A DNA stretch of 7,687 nucleotides from NCBI GenBank assembly GCA_002479215.1, contig DLME01000171.1:1-7687 (forward strand). Reading direction: 5' to 3'. The translations under genes were made by a program, and so were the position numbers. Shown piece by piece: positions 5,135 to 7,687 of this stretch; within the stretch, counting starts at the first letter, position 1; the number at the start of each line of letters is the position of its first letter. The notes below the pieces were generated by a model that made no database searches, was not told where the DNA came from, and was given only the letters and a program-made list of their open reading frames with translations. Source of the DNA: Syntrophaceae bacterium UBA7544 (GTDB taxonomy: Bacteria > Desulfobacterota > Syntrophia > Syntrophales > Smithellaceae).

Positions 5135-5953
5135 CTATTTCAAGAAATCCGGAAAGTCTCTACTGGCTGACATCTTCCATTGGGGTTCCCGCTTTTTCAG
5201 AAAGGATTCGATTCCTTCGATTGCATCGGGTTGCGTGCATACCCACTCGAAAATCCGGAATTCTTTCGCGTCAATTTCGGCAACTGAAGAAGTGAGCCCC
5301 TCCCAGAGGAGACGTTTGGAGATAGCCACGGATACCGGCGCCGCTTTGTGAAATTCGCGCGCCCTCTCCAGAGCGGCGGGAAGAACTTTATCCGCGGGCA
5401 GGGCCTCTGAAGCTAGCCCCATTTCGGCAAGCTCACGTCCCTTGATCATTCTTCCGGTAAGCATCAGGTCGGCCGCACGGGATAAACCGGCTACTTGCGC
5501 AACAATCACATGGGAAGAAAGTTCCGGTGTGATTCCCCGGCGCACGAAAGCGAATTGAATTTTCGCGTCTTCCGCTACAAAACGTATATCGCAATTCATA
5601 GCATAAGTGATGCCGACACCGATGGCATGTCCGTTGATGGCCGCAATAACTGGTTTTCTGATCTGCCACGGCATGACGGCAGGGAAAGCGAGAGAATCCC
5701 GCCGCGTTTCTTCATCTTCGGCATCTCCGAGTTTGAAAGTCGTTGCTCCGCTTAAATCCGCGCCGGCGCAAAATGCCGAACCGCTTCCGGTCACGACAAC
5801 GGCACGAACCGAATCGTTTCTATCCAGTGCGGCCATGGCATCACCCAACTCGCGGGCTGTTGCCTGCGTCCAACTGTTCATAGCTTCGGGTCTGTTGAAA
5901 GTTATTGTTGCGATGCCTCCGTCAATATTTAACAAAATTGTTGTATAAGCCAT
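5135..5953 (-). CDS. Enoyl-CoA hydratase/isomerase-family protein (crotonase fold), isomerase-like active site
   Basis: This 272-residue cytoplasmic crotonase-fold protein acts on an acyl-CoA thioester. It shows the acyl-CoA pocket strand ATITFNRPEAMNS (15-27), the first oxyanion-hole segment SAFCAGADLSG (59-69) and the second, NGHAIGVGITYAMNCDIR (107-124). Both hydratase glutamates are absent: the GGGxE position is T116 and the QPE position is F136. Instead RRGITPELSS (138-147) puts E144 where delta3,delta2-enoyl-CoA isomerases (yeast Eci1p, human ECI2: PEGCSS) carry their catalytic glutamate. An isomerase or another crotonase reaction is therefore more likely than simple hydration. I start at ATG 5953 (MAYTTILL), with GGAGGG immediately upstream. 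ATG 5968 would overlap the cyclase stop as ATGA but lacks a ribosome site. The gene lies 11 bases after the diguanylate cyclase gene, so the two are probably co-transcribed. Its CoA substrate is unknown. Confidence 0.9.
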   Translation of the reverse strand: MAYTTILLNIDGGIATITFNRPEAMNSWTQATARELGDAMAALDRNDSVRAVVVTGSGSAFCAGADLSGATTFKLGDAEDEETRRDSLAFPAVMPWQIRKPVIAAINGHAIGVGITYAMNCDIRFVAEDAKIQFAFVRRGITPELSSHVIVAQVAGLSRAADLMLTGRMIKGRELAEMGLASEALPADKVLPAALERAREFHKAAPVSVAISKRLLWEGLTSSVAEIDAKEFRIFEWVCTQPDAIEGIESFLKKREPQWKMSASRDFPDFLK

Positions 5954-5964
5954 TTTCCCTCCAT

Positions 5965-7554
5965 TCATTCAGCCACTAATACGCGATTGCGCCCCTTCGC
6001 TTTAGCCGCGTAAAGAGCGCGGTCTGCGGCGTCAAGCAGATTTTTATCGCTATTACCGTGTATAGGATAGCCTGCCACTCCGGCCGATAATGTAATGCCG
6101 ATTTTCCCGTTGCCGGTATCTATTTTCATTTCGCTGAATTCTACTCGCAACTGATCAGTGCGCTGCGCAGCTTCCTCCAGTGTGGCGGCGGGCATTACAA
6201 TAACGAATTCCTCGCCTCCGTAACGGCAGGAAACATCGCTGCTGCGAGTTTTTTGGGCGAGCAAATTTCCCAGGGTAATAAGAAAAAGGTCGCCGATTAG
6301 GTGTCCATAAGTGTCATTGATTTTTTTAAAGTGATCCAAATCAATCATAGCCAGACTAAGCGGTATGCTCGCGCGATCAGCGTGCGCAATTTCACGATTC
6401 AGTGTCTCTTGTAAAAACCTTCTGTTGTAGAGACCGGTGAGAGGATCGCGAATCGCCTCTTCTTTCAACTTTATCTGCAGGGCTTCAATTTCCGCAAGTT
6501 TCTGCGACAGATTTTCATTGGTTTCTCTCAAGGCGTTTTCGATATGCTTGATATTGGTAATATCCCTTAACATGACCAATTTACCGTAAGGCTGATTTCT
6601 GTGGTCATAAAGGGCTGTCGTCGAAAGATCTATATTTCTTTTTTCCGTACCCTTCATAAGAAATTCGACATGCACATCCTGTTTTTGTGTTGACTGGACT
6701 TCCGCTTCCTGCCAGGCGGGAAGGGCTGAACCGGCCGCCTTGCCCAATGCTTCATTGAGATTTATCCCCAGAATTTCCTGCGCCGACTTATTGAGGTCAA
6801 TAATCCGATCTTCCGTATCCAGCACCATGACGCCGTCGAGCATGTTTTCCAAAACCGTGTGATGGGCCACGGGGAGAAGGTCAAACAGGTGGTGACGCAA
6901 TTGCGCGTAGGTAAAAATCGCGCCTGCGGCGAAAAATCCCAATGGCGAAAAATCAATGTCCTTAAGAGGGGTAAGCTGAAAGATAGTGACTATATTGGCA
7001 AGCCATGCGATCGGCAATCCTAACAAAACCAAGAAAGCTTGCTTCCGATAGGCGTAAGTCACCTGTAGCCAGTTCAGGAAAAGCATCAAGCCCCCGATAG
7101 TCAGCAGAATATAGGAATAAGCGCTGTGCAGCCAGAATGCGATTCCTAAAGTACCCGTTGTTATGTAACTGCCGGAAAACAGTCCATGCCAGGGATCGGT
7201 CCAGATAATTATGTTAAATAGTATCGGTTCGATGAGAAGCAGACGAATAGAGCGATTATTCACCCAGCCGTCGCGGTTTGTGTAACGCGATGCCCAGACC
7301 AGAAATCCCGCGGGCACCATCACCACACCCAGAAACATGAGCTTCGACCAGAAATAAGGTTCCGGCCTGATACAGGTCGAAAGGTGAAGGGCGTAGCATA
7401 ATGTCCACCATCCTTCTCCAATCATCTGGATCATCAGCGATTTGGAACCGGGAGCTCGCCGCCAGCGCCAGGTAACAATGACAATCCATACGGCAGCAGC
7501 GAAGGCGGCAAAGAGGATTAAATCGTAAATAATTATAAGTATATCGGCAGTCAT
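5965..7554 (-). CDS. Membrane-bound 7TM-PAS-GGDEF diguanylate cyclase
   Basis: This 529-residue inner-membrane protein is predicted to make cyclic di-GMP from two GTP. Residues 1-225 are an N-terminal seven-helix region of the histidine-kinase 7TM type, with hydrophobic stretches near 4-29, 68-91, 102-118, 143-168 and 172-194 and a basic exit HH. A PAS domain follows (about 228-345: ENMLDGVMVLDTEDRIIDLN and the later GKLVMLRDITNIKH), then a coiled-coil linker (about 345-368). The GGDEF domain spans 369-529: DPLTGLYNRRF (370-380), metal-binding DLDHFKKIND (405-414), active loop GGEEF (446-450), and the product-inhibition RxxD site RSSD (437-440), five residues before it. Everything needed for activity and feedback control is present, and there is no EAL or HD-GYP domain. 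ATG 7554 has AAAGGAAG just upstream. The 7TM region could sense a membrane or periplasmic ligand. The crotonase gene follows after 11 bases. Confidence 0.95.
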   Translation of the reverse strand: MTADILIIIYDLILFAAFAAAVWIVIVTWRWRRAPGSKSLMIQMIGEGWWTLCYALHLSTCIRPEPYFWSKLMFLGVVMVPAGFLVWASRYTNRDGWVNNRSIRLLLIEPILFNIIIWTDPWHGLFSGSYITTGTLGIAFWLHSAYSYILLTIGGLMLFLNWLQVTYAYRKQAFLVLLGLPIAWLANIVTIFQLTPLKDIDFSPLGFFAAGAIFTYAQLRHHLFDLLPVAHHTVLENMLDGVMVLDTEDRIIDLNKSAQEILGINLNEALGKAAGSALPAWQEAEVQSTQKQDVHVEFLMKGTEKRNIDLSTTALYDHRNQPYGKLVMLRDITNIKHIENALRETNENLSQKLAEIEALQIKLKEEAIRDPLTGLYNRRFLQETLNREIAHADRASIPLSLAMIDLDHFKKINDTYGHLIGDLFLITLGNLLAQKTRSSDVSCRYGGEEFVIVMPAATLEEAAQRTDQLRVEFSEMKIDTGNGKIGITLSAGVAGYPIHGNSDKNLLDAADRALYAAKAKGRNRVLVAE

Positions 7555-7566
7555 TACTTCCTTTCT

Positions 7567-7638
7567 TTATGGAAGACAATCATTCCATTTGCCGATGATT
7601 TTACACGCTTTTTTCCATATATACAAAAGATATTTCAT
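7567..7638 (-). CDS. Possible 23-residue upstream ORF or leader peptide
   Basis: ATG 7638 opens a 23-codon frame, MKYLLYIWKKACKIIGKWND followed by CLP, ending in TAA 12 bases before the cyclase start. GGAG lies 7 bases upstream of the ATG, a proper spacing. The peptide would be basic and amphipathic, with two tryptophans and two cysteines. Against it: the frame is short, and the predicted promoter at 7598-7626 overlaps it, so both cannot work on the same transcript. It would be either a small membrane-active protein, a translation-coupling leader, or chance. Confidence 0.25.
   Translation of the reverse strand: MKYLLYIWKKACKIIGKWNDCLP
7598..7626 (-). promoter_or_regulatory. Possible promoter of the cyclase gene
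   Basis: TTGTAT (7626-7621) and TAAAAT (7603-7598) on the minus strand are 17 bases apart. The -10 box matches consensus at 5 of 6 positions and the -35 at only 3 of 6. Transcription would start about 35 bases before the cyclase ATG. A promoter beyond the right edge is equally possible. Confidence 0.3.
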
Positions 7639-7672
7639 TGTGAAACTCCGATTCTAATGAAACGCAGATATT

Positions 7673-7687
7673 ATCCCGTTACGGGAT
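7673..7687. repeat. Inverted repeat at the right window edge
   Basis: ATCCCGT-T-ACGGGAT is a perfect 7-base inverted repeat with a one-base centre, cut by the window edge so it may extend no further than seen or belong to a larger structure. As DNA it could be an operator upstream of the cyclase gene. As RNA the one-base loop is too small, so the stem would have to open partly. Confidence 0.4.

Noticed and set aside
1..7687. tRNA, rRNA, CRISPR array, insertion sequence or phage attachment site
   Set aside because: Genes cover nearly the whole window, and the gaps show no cloverleaf, spaced repeat array, transposase or terminal repeats.

Overview
The window is 7,687 bases from an anaerobic bacterium. 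All ten recognisable protein genes, and one possible tiny one, lie on the minus strand, so transcription runs from high to low coordinates. The redox genes resemble the HndABC part of NAD(P)H-linked [FeFe] hydrogenases, which occur in sulfate reducers, syntrophs and fermentative clostridia. The crotonase and cyclase would fit a fatty- or aromatic-acid-degrading syntroph of the Syntrophales type. That placement is inference, because nothing here (no rRNA, no ribosomal protein) fixes the taxon.

Right-hand unit (about 7687-5135): a 133-base upstream region carries a possible promoter and a possible 23-residue upstream ORF. It is followed by a membrane-anchored 7TM-PAS-GGDEF diguanylate cyclase, then directly by an enoyl-CoA hydratase/isomerase-family gene. 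The crotonase lacks both classical hydratase glutamates but has a glutamate where delta3,delta2-enoyl-CoA isomerases carry theirs.

Intergenic region (4907-5134): this AT-rich stretch of 228 bases separates the two units. It holds a likely sigma-70 type promoter with a perfect TTGACA box, a 10-base direct repeat, and a perfect 16-base palindrome placed like an operator in the 5' leader of the next operon.

Left-hand operon (4906 to the left edge): five regulatory-looking genes come first: DRTGG protein, RsbW/RsbT-like GHKL ATPase, second DRTGG protein, PHP phosphoesterase, and a second GHKL ATPase with its own C-terminal region. They lead without a clear terminator into three redox genes: a NuoE/HndA-like [2Fe-2S] protein, an HndB-like thioredoxin-fold ferredoxin, and an HndC/NuoF-like flavoprotein cut by the window edge at its first [4Fe-4S] cysteines. 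The natural continuation to the left is the catalytic subunit, most likely an [FeFe] hydrogenase, although a formate dehydrogenase is possible.

The most interesting feature is the five-gene block ahead of the electron-transfer genes. It has the parts of a signalling switch: two ATP-binding kinase-like proteins, a metal phosphoesterase and two paralogous ligand-binding-type domains. There is no sigma factor, STAS antagonist or PP2C phosphatase in view. I infer that it senses redox or nucleotide state and controls the hydrogenase, but its chemistry cannot be read from the sequence.
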